Source: Erythrobacter sp047872805
GTDB taxonomy: Bacteria; Pseudomonadota; Alphaproteobacteria; Sphingomonadales; Sphingomonadaceae
Direction of reading: 5' to 3'
Length of the DNA: 64,000 nt
Assembly: GCF_047872805.1 (NCBI RefSeq)
Contig: NZ_JBLQUK010000002.1
Span: forward strand, 62,001-126,000
Part shown: piece after piece, positions 7,936 through 17,752 of the stretch
How positions within the stretch are numbered: position 1 is the first letter of the stretch
Layout: each line of letters opens with the position of its first letter
Position numbers and translations under genes: made by a program
The notes under the pieces: generated by a model
What the model was told of the DNA's origin: nothing
The model's input: only the letters and a program-made list of their open reading frames with translations
Database searches by the model: none

Positions 7936-9404
7936 ACGCACCGCACCCTTTGCTGCGGGCATGGCCGCTCGACCCGCGCGACGATTTGCCGCTGGCGCTG
8001 TGGGATGCCGCCGGGATCGAAGCTGCGACAGGCGGGCAGGCGAGCCATGCGTTTCAGGCCTCCGGCGTCGAGATGGACAGCCGTGATGTGCGCCCCGGCG
8101 ATTTGTTTGTCGCGCTCAGAGGAGAGGCGATGGACGGACACAAATTCATCGCCTCCGCCTTTGCCAAGGGCGCGGTCGCGGCCATCACTGACCGCCCGGT
8201 CGATTTCCCGCATGTGCTGACCGGTGACACGGCCAAGGCGCTCCACGCTCTGGCCCAAGCCGCGCGCAGCCGTAGCAAAGCGGTGCGGATCGCGGTGACC
8301 GGTTCGGTCGGCAAGACCGGGGTAAAGGAAGCAATCTTCGCCGCGCTCGACCGCTCCAGCCGTGGCGCTGCGCATCGCAGCGTGCGCAGTTACAACAACC
8401 ATGTCGGCGTTCCGCTCAGCCTGGCGCGGATGCCCGCGCGCAGCCGGTTCGGGGTGTTTGAAATGGGCATGAACCACGCGGGCGAGATCGCACCGCTGGG
8501 CGATCATGTCCGGCCGCATGTGGCGGTAATCACGACCATCGCGCCGGCACACATTGAAAATCTCGGCAGCATGGAGGCTATCGCGGATGAAAAGGCGCAG
8601 ATTTTCACCGGGCTGGCCGCAGGCGGCACGGCGGTCATTCCGGCAGACAGCGAATATTCGCAGCGACTGATCGGCCATGCACGCGCGCTTGGGGTCAATA
8701 TCCTGACCTTCGGGCGCAGCGAAGATGCCGATGTGCGGCTGCTCGATGCGATTGCCGGAAACAATGGCGGTTCGATCGTTACCGCCGAACTTGGCCCGCG
8801 CGCTGGCGGGCGGCGACTGTGTTACAGCATCGCCGAACCGGGCGAACACTGGGTTGCCAATTCGCTGGCGGTCATGGCGTCGGTGCAGGCTGCAGGCGGC
8901 GACCTTGCCAGCGCGGGCCTTGCGCTGGCGGAAATGGGCGGGCTGCAAGGACGCGGCGCGCGCAGCCAGATCACGGCGGCGGGCGGCAAGGCGTTGCTGA
9001 TCGACGAAAGTTACAACGCCAACCCGGCCTCGATGCGCGCCACATTGCGGGCGATTGGACAGACCCCGGCGCTGCGCCGCATCGCAGTTTTGGGGAGCAT
9101 GAAAGAATTGGGGGATTTCGGCCCGCGTTTCCACATGCAACTGGCCGAGCCACTGATCGAGGCGAAGATCGACCACGCCATTCTGGTCGGCGATGAAATG
9201 CGCGATCTTGCCGCCGAACTGGGGAGAAGGAGCGCGCAATCGCTTGGCTTCAAGCCTGGCTTCGCCCATTGTGCAGGCCCTGCTGAAGCGATTGCTGCGC
9301 TCGAACAATTCGGACTCACGCACGGCGATGCGGTGCTTGTAAAGGGCTCCAATTCGGTCGGCCTTGGCAGGCTGGTGTCACACTTTACGAAAGAGCCGGG
9401 ATGA
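7932..9404 (+). CDS. murF: UDP-MurNAc-tripeptide-D-Ala-D-Ala ligase
   Basis: 490 residues from ATG 7932, which overlaps the murE stop (ATGA). A start 36 bases upstream in the same frame would add only an Arg-rich, low-quality extension. MurF attaches the D-Ala-D-Ala dipeptide to complete the cytoplasmic pentapeptide precursor. The P-loop TGSVGKT is at residues 123-129. Other Mur ligase blocks are seen, for example SYNNHVGVPLSLARM, EMGMNHAGEI and DESYNANPASMRA. The protein is followed after 19 bases by mraY. Confidence 0.95.
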   Translation: MNAPHPLLRAWPLDPRDDLPLALWDAAGIEAATGGQASHAFQASGVEMDSRDVRPGDLFVALRGEAMDGHKFIASAFAKGAVAAITDRPVDFPHVLTGDTAKALHALAQAARSRSKAVRIAVTGSVGKTGVKEAIFAALDRSSRGAAHRSVRSYNNHVGVPLSLARMPARSRFGVFEMGMNHAGEIAPLGDHVRPHVAVITTIAPAHIENLGSMEAIADEKAQIFTGLAAGGTAVIPADSEYSQRLIGHARALGVNILTFGRSEDADVRLLDAIAGNNGGSIVTAELGPRAGGRRLCYSIAEPGEHWVANSLAVMASVQAAGGDLASAGLALAEMGGLQGRGARSQITAAGGKALLIDESYNANPASMRATLRAIGQTPALRRIAVLGSMKELGDFGPRFHMQLAEPLIEAKIDHAILVGDEMRDLAAELGRRSAQSLGFKPGFAHCAGPAEAIAALEQFGLTHGDAVLVKGSNSVGLGRLVSHFTKEPG

Positions 9405-9423
9405 TCGGCGCCAAGGGATCCGA

Positions 9424-10494
9424 ATGCTCTATTTGATTGCGGAATGGCTTGGCTTTGAAGGGCCGCTTAATCTGGTGCGGTACCAGACCTTCCGGTTTGG
9501 CGCGACATTGATGACGGCGCTGGTGCTGGGTCTGATAATCGGCCCGAAATTCATCAACATGCTGCGCGTGCGTCAGGGCAAGGGTCAGCCGATCCGCGAA
9601 GACGGCCCGCAAAGCCATCTCGCCAAGCGCGGCACGCCAACCATGGGCGGGTTGATGATCCTGGTCGCGCTGTCGTGTTCGCTGCTGTTGTGGATGGATT
9701 TGACCAGCCCGTTTGTGTGGGCGTGTCTGGCGGTGACGCTGGGTTTTGGTGTGATCGGATTCATTGACGATTATGACAAGGTGACCAAGAACAGCCACGC
9801 CGGACTTTCGGGCAGGGTGCGGTTGCTGTTTGAATTCGCGGTCGCTGGCGTGGCCAGCTACCTGATCGTCAGCCAGATCAACACCAATCTGTATATTCCG
9901 TTCTTTTCCAATGTCTCGATCCCGCTTGGCCCGGCCTATTATCTCTTCGCCGCCTTTGTGATGGTGGGCGCGGGCAATGCGGTGAACCTGACCGATGGGC
10001 TGGACGGGCTGGCAATCATGCCTGTCATCATCGCAGCGGGCACCTTTGCGATTATCGCCTATCTGGTCGGGCGCGCGGATTTCAGCGCTTATCTTGGCAT
10101 TCCACATGTTCCCGGCGCGGGCGAACTGGCGATATTCTCAGCCGCGATCATGGGCGCGGGGCTGGCATTCCTGTGGTTCAATGCGCCCCCTGCGGCGGTG
10201 TTCATGGGCGATACCGGGTCGCTGGCGCTGGGCGGTGCATTGGGAGCCATTGCGGTGGCCAGCCATCACGAGGTCGTGCTGGCCATCGTCGGCGGCCTGT
10301 TCGTTCTCGAAGCGGTGTCAGTCATCATTCAGGTGTTCTGGTTCAAACGCACCGGTAAACGGGTGTTTCGCATGGCCCCGATCCATCATCATTTCGAACA
10401 GCTCGGCTGGAGCGAGAGCAAGGTCGTGATCCGGTTCTGGATTATCGCCATTGTGCTCGCGCTGATCGGGCTGGCCACGCTCAAGCTGAGGTAG
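9424..10494 (+). CDS. mraY: Phospho-MurNAc-pentapeptide translocase MraY
   Basis: 356 residues from ATG 9424, preceded by AAGGGA at 9411-9416. An upstream in-frame ATG lies inside murF and lacks membrane character. MraY transfers phospho-MurNAc-pentapeptide to undecaprenyl phosphate, forming lipid I at the inner membrane. About ten transmembrane helices can be read. Conserved catalytic and substrate motifs are present: GFIDDYDKV (Mg-binding aspartates), NLTDGLDGLA, and the histidine motif APIHHHFEQLGW near the C-terminus. Confidence 0.96.
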   Translation: MLYLIAEWLGFEGPLNLVRYQTFRFGATLMTALVLGLIIGPKFINMLRVRQGKGQPIREDGPQSHLAKRGTPTMGGLMILVALSCSLLLWMDLTSPFVWACLAVTLGFGVIGFIDDYDKVTKNSHAGLSGRVRLLFEFAVAGVASYLIVSQINTNLYIPFFSNVSIPLGPAYYLFAAFVMVGAGNAVNLTDGLDGLAIMPVIIAAGTFAIIAYLVGRADFSAYLGIPHVPGAGELAIFSAAIMGAGLAFLWFNAPPAAVFMGDTGSLALGGALGAIAVASHHEVVLAIVGGLFVLEAVSVIIQVFWFKRTGKRVFRMAPIHHHFEQLGWSESKVVIRFWIIAIVLALIGLATLKLR

Positions 10495-10504
10495 CGCCGA
10501 CGCC

Positions 10505-11896
10505 GTGATCACCTCCCCTGCATTTGCTGGAAAGCGCTATGCGATCCTCGGCCTTGCTCGCTCTGGCGCAGCGGCGGCGGAGGCGCTGCTGGCGAGCGGC
10601 GCGCAGATCACCGTGTGGGATCGTCAGGATGTGGCCCGCGAGCCATTTGCGGGTCGCTGCGCGATTGCCGATCCGCTCACGCTGGACTTGACCGGGTTTG
10701 ACGGTTTGATCGTTTCGCCCGGTGTGCCGCTCAACACCCATCCGATTGCCGCCCATGCGGCGCGCTATGGCGTGCCGGTGCTGGGCGATATCGAATTGTT
10801 CGCGCTCGCCCGGCCCGCTTTGCTCCCGCACAAGGTTGTCGGCGTGACCGGCACCAATGGCAAATCGACGACCGTGGCGCTGGTCCATCATGTCCTGCGT
10901 ATGGCCGGTATTCCGGCGCTGCTGGGCGGCAATATCGGCGAACCGATCATGGCGCAGGACGCGCTCGAGCCGAATGAAAATGGCGAAGGGGTCTATGTGC
11001 TCGAACTGTCGAGCTATCAGATTGATCTGACGGTCAGTCTCGACCCCGAAGTCGCAGCGCTGACCAATATCACTCCCGACCATCTTGATCGCTATGATGG
11101 CTTTGCTGGCTATGCGGCGTCGAAGGCGCGGCTGTTCGACCTGCAATCGCCGCGCGGTCTGGCGGTGTTTGGCGCTTTGTCGGGTGCGGCGGGCGAGATT
11201 TTCCGTGCGCAGCAATCGCGCCGTCCCGTCGGACGGGCGGTTGCCGCTGACGTCGCCGCGCTTGCCGACCTGCAACCCGGCTGGCCCAGCCTGCAAGGGC
11301 CGCACAATCTTGAAAATGCCGCGCTCGCCGTCGCCATTGCTGAGGAATTGGGGGTTAAGCCTGCGCAGTGGCAGCACGCCATGCCCCGGTTCCGCAATCT
11401 GCCCCACCGGATGGAACGGGTGTGCGAAGAAGACGGCGTGCTGTTCATCAATGACAGCAAGGCAACCAACACCGCCTCGACCGCGCCTGCGCTGGCGGCC
11501 TTTCCGCCGCATGCCGACATCCATGGCGGCACCCCGCGCATCCACTGGATTGTCGGCGGGCTGGCCAAGGAAGACGGGCTGGGCGAATGCGCCGACCATT
11601 TCGCTGCAATAGCCGCTGCCTATACTGTTGGTGAGGCCGGGCCGCGCTTCGCCGATCTGCTCGACGGGCAAGTGCCGGTGGTCGAACGCTGCGAATTGAT
11701 CAGCGAGGCGGTGCGCCGCGCCCGCGAAGCCTCCCGGCCCGGCGATGTCGTGTTGTTTTCGCCCGCTTGCGCCAGCTTCGATCAGTTCCGCGATTATGAA
11801 AAGCGCGGCGAGCTGTTCCGCCAACTGGTTGGGGTAATTGCCGATTGCGCGGTGGATTGCACGCCATCTTCGCTGCTTGGGGATGACCTGCGATGA
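10505..11896 (+). CDS. murD: UDP-MurNAc-L-alanine-D-glutamate ligase
   Basis: 463 residues with a GTG start at 10505, ten bases after mraY; no ATG gives a better N-terminus, and the Rossmann-like opening KRYAILGLARSGAAAAEAL begins at residue 9. MurD adds D-glutamate to UDP-MurNAc-L-Ala. The ATP loop TGTNGKS is at residues 115-121. Later motifs include VLELSSYQIDL and NDSKATNTAST. Coupled to ftsW by an overlapping ATGA. Length is typical of the family. Confidence 0.95.
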   Translation: MITSPAFAGKRYAILGLARSGAAAAEALLASGAQITVWDRQDVAREPFAGRCAIADPLTLDLTGFDGLIVSPGVPLNTHPIAAHAARYGVPVLGDIELFALARPALLPHKVVGVTGTNGKSTTVALVHHVLRMAGIPALLGGNIGEPIMAQDALEPNENGEGVYVLELSSYQIDLTVSLDPEVAALTNITPDHLDRYDGFAGYAASKARLFDLQSPRGLAVFGALSGAAGEIFRAQQSRRPVGRAVAADVAALADLQPGWPSLQGPHNLENAALAVAIAEELGVKPAQWQHAMPRFRNLPHRMERVCEEDGVLFINDSKATNTASTAPALAAFPPHADIHGGTPRIHWIVGGLAKEDGLGECADHFAAIAAAYTVGEAGPRFADLLDGQVPVVERCELISEAVRRAREASRPGDVVLFSPACASFDQFRDYEKRGELFRQLVGVIADCAVDCTPSSLLGDDLR

Positions 11897-13146
11897 CCAG
11901 CGTTTCCGCGCGGCCCCGCAGCGATGCGAAATTCCATGCTCCTGTGCCAGTGCGGCGCGGATGGGGCGACCGGCTGCGCGTGTGGTGGCGCGAGATTGAC
12001 AAATGGCTGCTGGGCTTAGTGCTCTTGCTGATGGCGCTCGGCACCATTGCGCTCGCGGCGGCCTCACCAGCGGCGGGGGAGCAATATAAAGTCGCCGATT
12101 TTGCCTTTTTTCAGAAACACATCATCTTTCAGATCAGCGGGATTGGCCTGATGATCACCGTGTCCTTTATCAGCCGCGAAGACGCGCGGCGCATCGGCAT
12201 TTTGATGGCGGCGGTGATGCTGTTCCTGTTGTTGCTGGTCCCCATTTTGGGGGAGGAGCGCAATGGTGCGCGGCGCTGGCTGGATGTCGGCATGTCGTTG
12301 CAGCCCAGCGAATTTCTGAAGCCCGGTTTTGCGATTTTGCTGGCGTGGATTTTGTCGTGGCGGCTGCGCGATCCGGGGCTGCCGGTGCTGTCCTATGCGA
12401 CGCTGACCATGGCGCTGGTTGGGGCGCTGCTGATGCTGCAACCCAACCTTGGGGATGCCATCTTGTTTGGCGGCGTGTGGTTTGTGCTGGTGCTGCTATC
12501 GGGTGTGGCGCTGCAGAGGATCGGTCTGTTGATGGCGGGCGGGGTCGCGGCGCTGACCGCGACCTATTTTCTGTATGACAACGCCCGCAACCGGATCGAC
12601 AGTTTCTTTGGCGGAGGCACCGCTTTCGATCAGGTCGATCTGGCGCAGCGCACGCTGCTCAATGGCGGATGGACCGGCAGCGGATTGTGGCTCGGCACGC
12701 GCAAGATGAATTTGCCAGAGGCGCATACTGACTATATCTTTTCGGTCATCGGAGAGGAATTCGGCCTGCTGGCCTGCGCCTTGATCTTGTTGTTGTTTCT
12801 CGCCATCATCATCCGCGCGCTGGTGCGGCTGGTGGATGAAGAAAACCTGTTCGCTTTGCTGGCTGGGGCGGGGCTGACCGCCCAGATCGGCGGGCAGGCG
12901 TTCATCAACATGATGGTCAATCTGCAATTGTTTCCGTCAAAGGGGATGACTTTACCGCTGATCAGCTATGGCGGATCATCGACGCTGGCGGTGTGTTTCA
13001 CAATCGGGCTATTGCTGGCGATAACCCGGCGCAATCCGTTCCTTAACCGGGATCGGCCAGGCTTGACGAGCTTGTTTGAGCGTTCGGAAATCGGGCAAAG
13101 GCCAAATGAGCAGAGGCCAAGCGATCAAAAGGAGGACCGCGCATGA
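11893..13146 (+). CDS. ftsW: Septal peptidoglycan glycosyltransferase FtsW
   Basis: 417 residues, ATGA overlap with murD. FtsW is a SEDS-family polytopic membrane enzyme that polymerises lipid II at the septum as partner of FtsI. The N-terminal 40 residues are basic and cytoplasmic; about ten transmembrane helices follow. Family signatures are present: NGARRWLDVG, FLKPGFAILLAWIL, the loop with EAHTDYIFSVIGEEFG, and GMTLPLISYGGSS. The last 30 residues are hydrophilic, and AAAGGAGG near 13130, inside the 3' end, serves as the murG ribosome-binding site. Confidence 0.95.
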   Translation: MTSVSARPRSDAKFHAPVPVRRGWGDRLRVWWREIDKWLLGLVLLLMALGTIALAAASPAAGEQYKVADFAFFQKHIIFQISGIGLMITVSFISREDARRIGILMAAVMLFLLLLVPILGEERNGARRWLDVGMSLQPSEFLKPGFAILLAWILSWRLRDPGLPVLSYATLTMALVGALLMLQPNLGDAILFGGVWFVLVLLSGVALQRIGLLMAGGVAALTATYFLYDNARNRIDSFFGGGTAFDQVDLAQRTLLNGGWTGSGLWLGTRKMNLPEAHTDYIFSVIGEEFGLLACALILLLFLAIIIRALVRLVDEENLFALLAGAGLTAQIGGQAFINMMVNLQLFPSKGMTLPLISYGGSSTLAVCFTIGLLLAITRRNPFLNRDRPGLTSLFERSEIGQRPNEQRPSDQKEDRA

Positions 13147-14363
13147 CCAGCGAGCCAAGGAAAGGCACCAGCCGCCATTTCGTCCTCGCGGCAGGGGGAA
13201 CCGGCGGGCATCTGATCCCGGCCTTTGCGTTGGCGGCAGAGCTTGACGCGCGCGGGCATCACATCGCGCTGATCACCGATGAACGCGGGGCGAACATTCC
13301 CGGCAAGCCTGATTTCCTGACCGCGCATGTCCTGCCTGCGGGCCGGTTTGGCAAGAATCCGCTGCGCTGGATTTCGGGCGCACGCGCAGTGATGGAAGGA
13401 CGCAGCATGGCGCTGCGGCTGTTTGAAAGCTTTGCCCCAGCGGCTGTGGTCGGCTTTGGCGGCTATCCCGCGCTGCCCGCGCTGCTCGCCGCAACCGCCG
13501 CCAAGGTGCCCAGCGTGGTGCATGAGCAGAATGCGGTGCTGGGCCGGGTCAACCGATTGCTCGCCGGGCGCGTCGATGCGATTGCGACCTCATATCCCGA
13601 GGTGCAGCGGCTGAAGCCCAAGTTCAAGGGCAAGACCCACCTCGTCGGCAATCCCGTGCGCGAGGAAGTGCTGGCGCTGCGCGATGAGGATTTCCCTGCG
13701 TTCACTGAAGAAGGGCTGCTGCGCGTGCTGGTGACTGGCGGAAGTCAGGGCGCCAGCGTGCTTTCCGATGTTGTGCCCGATGGCTTGGCGATGCTGCCGC
13801 CTGGGCTGCGCAGCCGTTTGCAGGTGACCCAGCAATGCCGCGCCGAAGACCTTGACGCGGTGCGGGCGCGCTATGCCAATCACGACATTCCCGCCGAACT
13901 CGGAACCTATTTTGAAGATATGCATGAACGGCTGGCCGGCACGCATCTGTTCATCGGGCGCGCAGGCGCATCGACGATTGCCGAACTGACGGCGGTGGGC
14001 CGCCCGGCGATCCTGGTCCCGCTGCCGATTGCAACCGACGATCATCAGGCGGTCAACACCAGCGAGATTGTGAAAGCGGGCGGCGCGCGGATGATCCGGC
14101 AGGACAATTTCACGCCCAAGGAACTCGCCAAGCAGATTCAGGCGCTTGCGCAGCATCCCGCCAGCCTCGCCAATGCCGCGCATGGCGCGTGGAATTGCGG
14201 TCGGCCCAAGGCGGCGGAGGACCTTGCGGATCTGGTCGAAGGAATGGGCGGGATTGATCTGATGGATGTCATCCGGGTCGGCGAAGCCGCGCCTAGAGCC
14301 GCCGCCACTGCGACCAAGCCACAGACCGCCACCCGCTCCAGCGGAGAGGATATTGCTGCATGA
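13143..14363 (+). CDS. murG: Undecaprenyl-PP-MurNAc-pentapeptide GlcNAc transferase
   Basis: 406 residues, start overlapping the ftsW stop (ATGA) and preceded by AGGAGG. MurG converts lipid I to lipid II on the cytoplasmic face of the inner membrane, using UDP-GlcNAc. The N-terminal glycine loop GGTGGHLIPAFALA is at about residues 17-30, and the second, C-terminal loop region GGSQGAS and GRAGASTIAEL is intact. The protein is longer than E. coli MurG (355) because of a Pro/Ala/Thr-rich tail of about 40 residues. Coupled to murC by ATGA. Confidence 0.95.
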   Translation: MTSEPRKGTSRHFVLAAGGTGGHLIPAFALAAELDARGHHIALITDERGANIPGKPDFLTAHVLPAGRFGKNPLRWISGARAVMEGRSMALRLFESFAPAAVVGFGGYPALPALLAATAAKVPSVVHEQNAVLGRVNRLLAGRVDAIATSYPEVQRLKPKFKGKTHLVGNPVREEVLALRDEDFPAFTEEGLLRVLVTGGSQGASVLSDVVPDGLAMLPPGLRSRLQVTQQCRAEDLDAVRARYANHDIPAELGTYFEDMHERLAGTHLFIGRAGASTIAELTAVGRPAILVPLPIATDDHQAVNTSEIVKAGGARMIRQDNFTPKELAKQIQALAQHPASLANAAHGAWNCGRPKAAEDLADLVEGMGGIDLMDVIRVGEAAPRAAATATKPQTATRSSGEDIAA

Positions 14364-15784
14364 AGGGCGTGGGCACCGACATTGGCGTCATCCATTTCGT
14401 CGGCATCGGCGGCATCGGCATGTCGGGCATTGCCGAGGTGATGCACAATCTCGGCTACATCGTGCAGGGCAGCGACATCAAGGAAAGCCCGGTGGTCGTG
14501 CGGCTGCGCGAACAAGGCATTTCGGTGCGCATCGGGCAACAAAAGGAAAATGTCGAAGGCGCCGCCGTGGTCGTTACCTCGACCGCGGTTCGCCGCACCA
14601 ATCCCGAAGTCGCCGCCGCGCTCGAATTGCGCATTCCAGTGGTGCGGCGGGCGGAAATGCTGGCCGAACTGATGCGACTGAAATCGACCGTCGCGGTGGC
14701 GGGCACGCATGGCAAGACCACCACCACCAGCATGATCGCCAGCTTGCTGGACAAGGGCGACATTGATCCGACCGTCATCAATGGCGGAATTATCGAACAA
14801 TATGGTTCCAACGCCCGGCTGGGCGACAGCGACTGGATGGTGGTTGAGGCCGATGAGAGCGACGGCAGCTTCCTGCGGCTGGATGGCACCATCGCGGTGG
14901 TCACCAATATCGATCCTGAGCACCTCGACCATTACGGCGATTTCGAAGGGGTAAAGCGCGCCTTCATCGAATTCATTCACAATGTGCCGTTTTACGGTGC
15001 AGCGGTGCTGTGCATCGATCACCCGGAGGTGCAGGCGGTGATTGGGCAGGTGCGCGACCGCAAGGTCGTGACTTATGGCTTTTCGTTGCAGGCCGATATT
15101 TGCGGCGTGAATGTTCGCCCGCACGAAGGGGGCAACAGTTTCGACGTGATCATCCGTCAGCGCGGTGAACCTGACCGCCGGATCGAAGGCGTCCACCTGC
15201 CCATGCCGGGCCGCCACAATGTCCAGAACGCGCTGGCAGCAATCGCAGTGGCAATCGAAATGGGATGCAGCGACGCGGTGATCCGCGAAGGCTTTGGCAG
15301 TTTCACCGGGGTCCGTCGCCGCTTTACCAGGGTCGGCGAGGTTGCGCTGGACGGCGGCAGCGTCAGCGTGATTGACGATTACGCCCACCACCCGGTTGAA
15401 ATTCGCGCAGTGCTGAGTGCGGCGCGCGAAGCGGTGGTAAAGGGCCGCGTGATCGCGGTTGCTCAGCCGCATCGCTATTCGCGGCTCAATGATCTGATGG
15501 ATGATTTCCAGACCTGTTTTAACGATGCCGACATGGTGTTTGTGACCCCGGTTTACGAAGCGGGCGAGGAGTCAATCGAAGGGGTCGATGCCGCCGCGCT
15601 GGTCGCCGGAATCAAATCGCGCGGGCACCGCAGCGCGCGCACGATTCCCAGCGAGGACGATCTGGCCGCGGCGCTCGCGCAGGAAATTGCGCCCGGCGAT
15701 ATCATCGTGTGCCTTGGCGCGGGGGATATCACCAAATGGGCAGCTACCCTCGCCCCGGCAATTGATGCCAAGCGGGGGGCATGA
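14360..15784 (+). CDS. murC: UDP-MurNAc-L-alanine ligase
   Basis: 474 residues, ATGA-coupled to murG. MurC adds L-alanine to UDP-MurNAc, the first step of stem peptide synthesis. The N-terminal nucleotide fold IHFVGIGGIGMSGIAEVM and the ATP loop AGTHGKTTTTSM (residues 114-125) are clear. The segment DDYAHHPVEIRAVL is the usual MurC C-terminal motif. The gene stops four bases into murB (ATGA). Confidence 0.96.
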   Translation: MKGVGTDIGVIHFVGIGGIGMSGIAEVMHNLGYIVQGSDIKESPVVVRLREQGISVRIGQQKENVEGAAVVVTSTAVRRTNPEVAAALELRIPVVRRAEMLAELMRLKSTVAVAGTHGKTTTTSMIASLLDKGDIDPTVINGGIIEQYGSNARLGDSDWMVVEADESDGSFLRLDGTIAVVTNIDPEHLDHYGDFEGVKRAFIEFIHNVPFYGAAVLCIDHPEVQAVIGQVRDRKVVTYGFSLQADICGVNVRPHEGGNSFDVIIRQRGEPDRRIEGVHLPMPGRHNVQNALAAIAVAIEMGCSDAVIREGFGSFTGVRRRFTRVGEVALDGGSVSVIDDYAHHPVEIRAVLSAAREAVVKGRVIAVAQPHRYSRLNDLMDDFQTCFNDADMVFVTPVYEAGEESIEGVDAAALVAGIKSRGHRSARTIPSEDDLAAALAQEIAPGDIIVCLGAGDITKWAATLAPAIDAKRGA

Positions 15785-16755
15785 TCGAGATGAAGCAACC
15801 CGATGACTGGAACGATGGCGACGATGGCATGGCCCCGACTTGCGCGGTCGAAGGCGCGGTCGATGCTCCGGTGCCGATTGACAGCATTCGCGGACGGCTG
15901 ACGCAGGGCGCTTCGCTGGCGAAATATGTCTGGTTCAAGAGCGGGGGCGCAGCCGATTGGTTGTTTGAACCGGCGGACCTCGAAGATCTCCGCGCGTTTT
16001 GCGAACATCTGGACGGACAGCAACCGGTCATGGCGCTGGGTGTCGGGTCGAACATGATCATCCGCGATGGCGGCGTGCCGGGTGTCGTCGTCAAATTGGG
16101 TCCGGCCTTTGCCAATGTTGAGGTCACCGGCCCAACCACCATCACCGCCGGGTCTGCCGCGCCCGCCAATATGGTTGCGCGCCGGGCCGCCAAGGCCGGG
16201 ATTGACGGTCTGGCGTTTCTCACCGGCATCCCCGGATCGGTCGGCGGCGTAACAAGGATGAACGGCGGCTGTTATGGCCGCGAGACATGCGACATTCTGG
16301 TCGATTGCGATGTGATCCTGCCGGACGGGCAATTTGTCACGCTGACCAACAAGGATCTGCAATACAGTTATCGCCACTCCGCGCTGCCTGACGGGGCGAT
16401 TGTGGTCGCGGTGCGGTTTGAAGGGGTGCCGGGCGATCCCGAGACAATCAAGGCGGAAATGGCGCGCATCTCTGACCAGCGCAAGGACGCGCAGCCCATC
16501 GGCAGCATGACCGGTGGTTCGACCTTTAAGAACCCGCCGGGCCAATCGAGCTGGAAGCTGATCGACGACGCGGGTCTGCGCGGGTTTCGCAATGGGGCCG
16601 CGCAGGTGAGCGAGAAGCACTGCAATTTCCTGATCAACACCGGCGGCGCAACCAGCGCCGAAATCGAAGGACTGGGCGAGATCGTGCGCGAGAAGGTCTA
16701 TGCCCATTGCGGCATTCAGCTGGAATGGGAAATCAAGCGGGTGGGGCGGCCATGA
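15781..16755 (+). CDS. murB: UDP-N-acetylenolpyruvoylglucosamine reductase
   Basis: 324 residues, ATGA overlap with murC. MurB is an FAD enzyme that reduces UDP-GlcNAc-enolpyruvate to UDP-MurNAc with NADPH. FAD-binding motifs such as LGVGSNMIIRDGGVPG and LTGIPGSVGGVTRMNGG are present. The catalytic serine region reads GGSTFKNP. The first 35 residues form an acidic extension not needed by the fold; an internal start is possible but lacks support. In a compact type I/IIa MurB the tyrosine loop reads YSYRHSALP. Confidence 0.95.
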   Translation: MIEMKQPDDWNDGDDGMAPTCAVEGAVDAPVPIDSIRGRLTQGASLAKYVWFKSGGAADWLFEPADLEDLRAFCEHLDGQQPVMALGVGSNMIIRDGGVPGVVVKLGPAFANVEVTGPTTITAGSAAPANMVARRAAKAGIDGLAFLTGIPGSVGGVTRMNGGCYGRETCDILVDCDVILPDGQFVTLTNKDLQYSYRHSALPDGAIVVAVRFEGVPGDPETIKAEMARISDQRKDAQPIGSMTGGSTFKNPPGQSSWKLIDDAGLRGFRNGAAQVSEKHCNFLINTGGATSAEIEGLGEIVREKVYAHCGIQLEWEIKRVGRP

Positions 16756-16765
16756 GGAATCCGGC

Positions 16766-17752
16766 ATGATGACCTCCAAACCCCCCTTGCACGTTGTCGT
16801 CCTGATGGGCGGCTGGGCGAATGAACGCGAGGTGTCGTTGATGAGCGGCGCGGGCGTCGCCGATGCGCTGGAGATGAACGGGCACCGCGTCACCTCGATC
16901 GACATGGGCCGCGACGTGGCGCAGCGGCTGGCCGAGGCCAAACCCGACGTGGTGTTCAACGCGCTGCACGGGGTTCCGGGTGAGGATGGCAGTGTGCAGG
17001 GCATGCTCGATCTAATGGGCATCGCCTATACCCATTCAGGTCTCGCCACTTCGGTCATCGCCATCGACAAGCAATTGACCAAACAGGCGCTGGTCCCGAA
17101 CGGCATCCCCATGCCCGGCGGGCGGATCGTTCGCTCCGAGGAATTGTTCGAACGCGATCCTCTGCCGCGCCCCTATGTGCTCAAACCGGTCAACGAAGGC
17201 TCGTCAGTGGGCGTTGCCATTATCACTGATGACAGCAACGTCGGCAATCCGATTGCCCGCGATGCGGCAGGGCCGTGGCAGCAATTTGGCGAACTGCTCG
17301 CCGAACCTTTCATCAAGGGGCGCGAGTTGACCGCCGCCGTGATTGACAGCGCCAACGGACCGCGCGCGCTGGGCGTGACCGAACTGATCATCGATCAGGG
17401 TTTCTACGATTACGAACACAAATACACCGAAGGGCGCACGCAGCATGTGTGCCCCGCGCAGATCCCGCCCGAAATCACCGCCCTGTGCGAAGAATATGCC
17501 TTGAAAGCCCATGTTGTGTTAGGCTGTCACGGCACCAGCCGAACCGATTTCCGCTGGGACGATGAAGCGGGTGAGGCGGGATTGTTTGTGCTCGAAACCA
17601 ACACCCAGCCGGGGATGACCCCGCTCAGCCTGGTGCCCGAACAGGCCCGCCATGCCGGGATCGGCTATGCCGAACTGGTCGAGCTGATCGTGATGGAAGC
17701 GATCCGGGTGCACAAATTTGATGGAGGCGCGCATGGCTCAGATCAAGCGTAG
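16766..17752 (+). CDS. ddl: D-alanine-D-alanine ligase
   Basis: 328 residues. I chose ATG 16766 because AGGA sits seven bases before it, overlapping the murB stop; ATG 16769 directly after it is equally possible. The upstream in-frame extension lies inside murB and is not Ddl-like. Ddl makes the D-Ala-D-Ala dipeptide used by MurF. ATP-grasp features are visible: the opening VVVLMGGWANEREVSLMSG, the loop EGSSVGVAI, and the metal-binding end VLETNTQPGMTPLSL. Its 3' end overlaps ftsQ by 20 bases. Confidence 0.95.
   Translation: MMTSKPPLHVVVLMGGWANEREVSLMSGAGVADALEMNGHRVTSIDMGRDVAQRLAEAKPDVVFNALHGVPGEDGSVQGMLDLMGIAYTHSGLATSVIAIDKQLTKQALVPNGIPMPGGRIVRSEELFERDPLPRPYVLKPVNEGSSVGVAIITDDSNVGNPIARDAAGPWQQFGELLAEPFIKGRELTAAVIDSANGPRALGVTELIIDQGFYDYEHKYTEGRTQHVCPAQIPPEITALCEEYALKAHVVLGCHGTSRTDFRWDDEAGEAGLFVLETNTQPGMTPLSLVPEQARHAGIGYAELVELIVMEAIRVHKFDGGAHGSDQA

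Noticed and set aside
7458..9323. A 621-codon open frame antisense to murE and murF
   Set aside because: It is the mirror frame of two intact Mur ligase genes in GC-rich DNA, has no domain and no ribosome-binding site.
10481..12067. A 528-codon frame antisense to murD
   Set aside because: Composition is Arg/His/Gln-rich shadow sequence; the sense gene is complete and canonical.
15553..17022. A 489-codon frame antisense to murC/murB/ddl
   Set aside because: Mirror of three coupled genes; no recognisable protein features.
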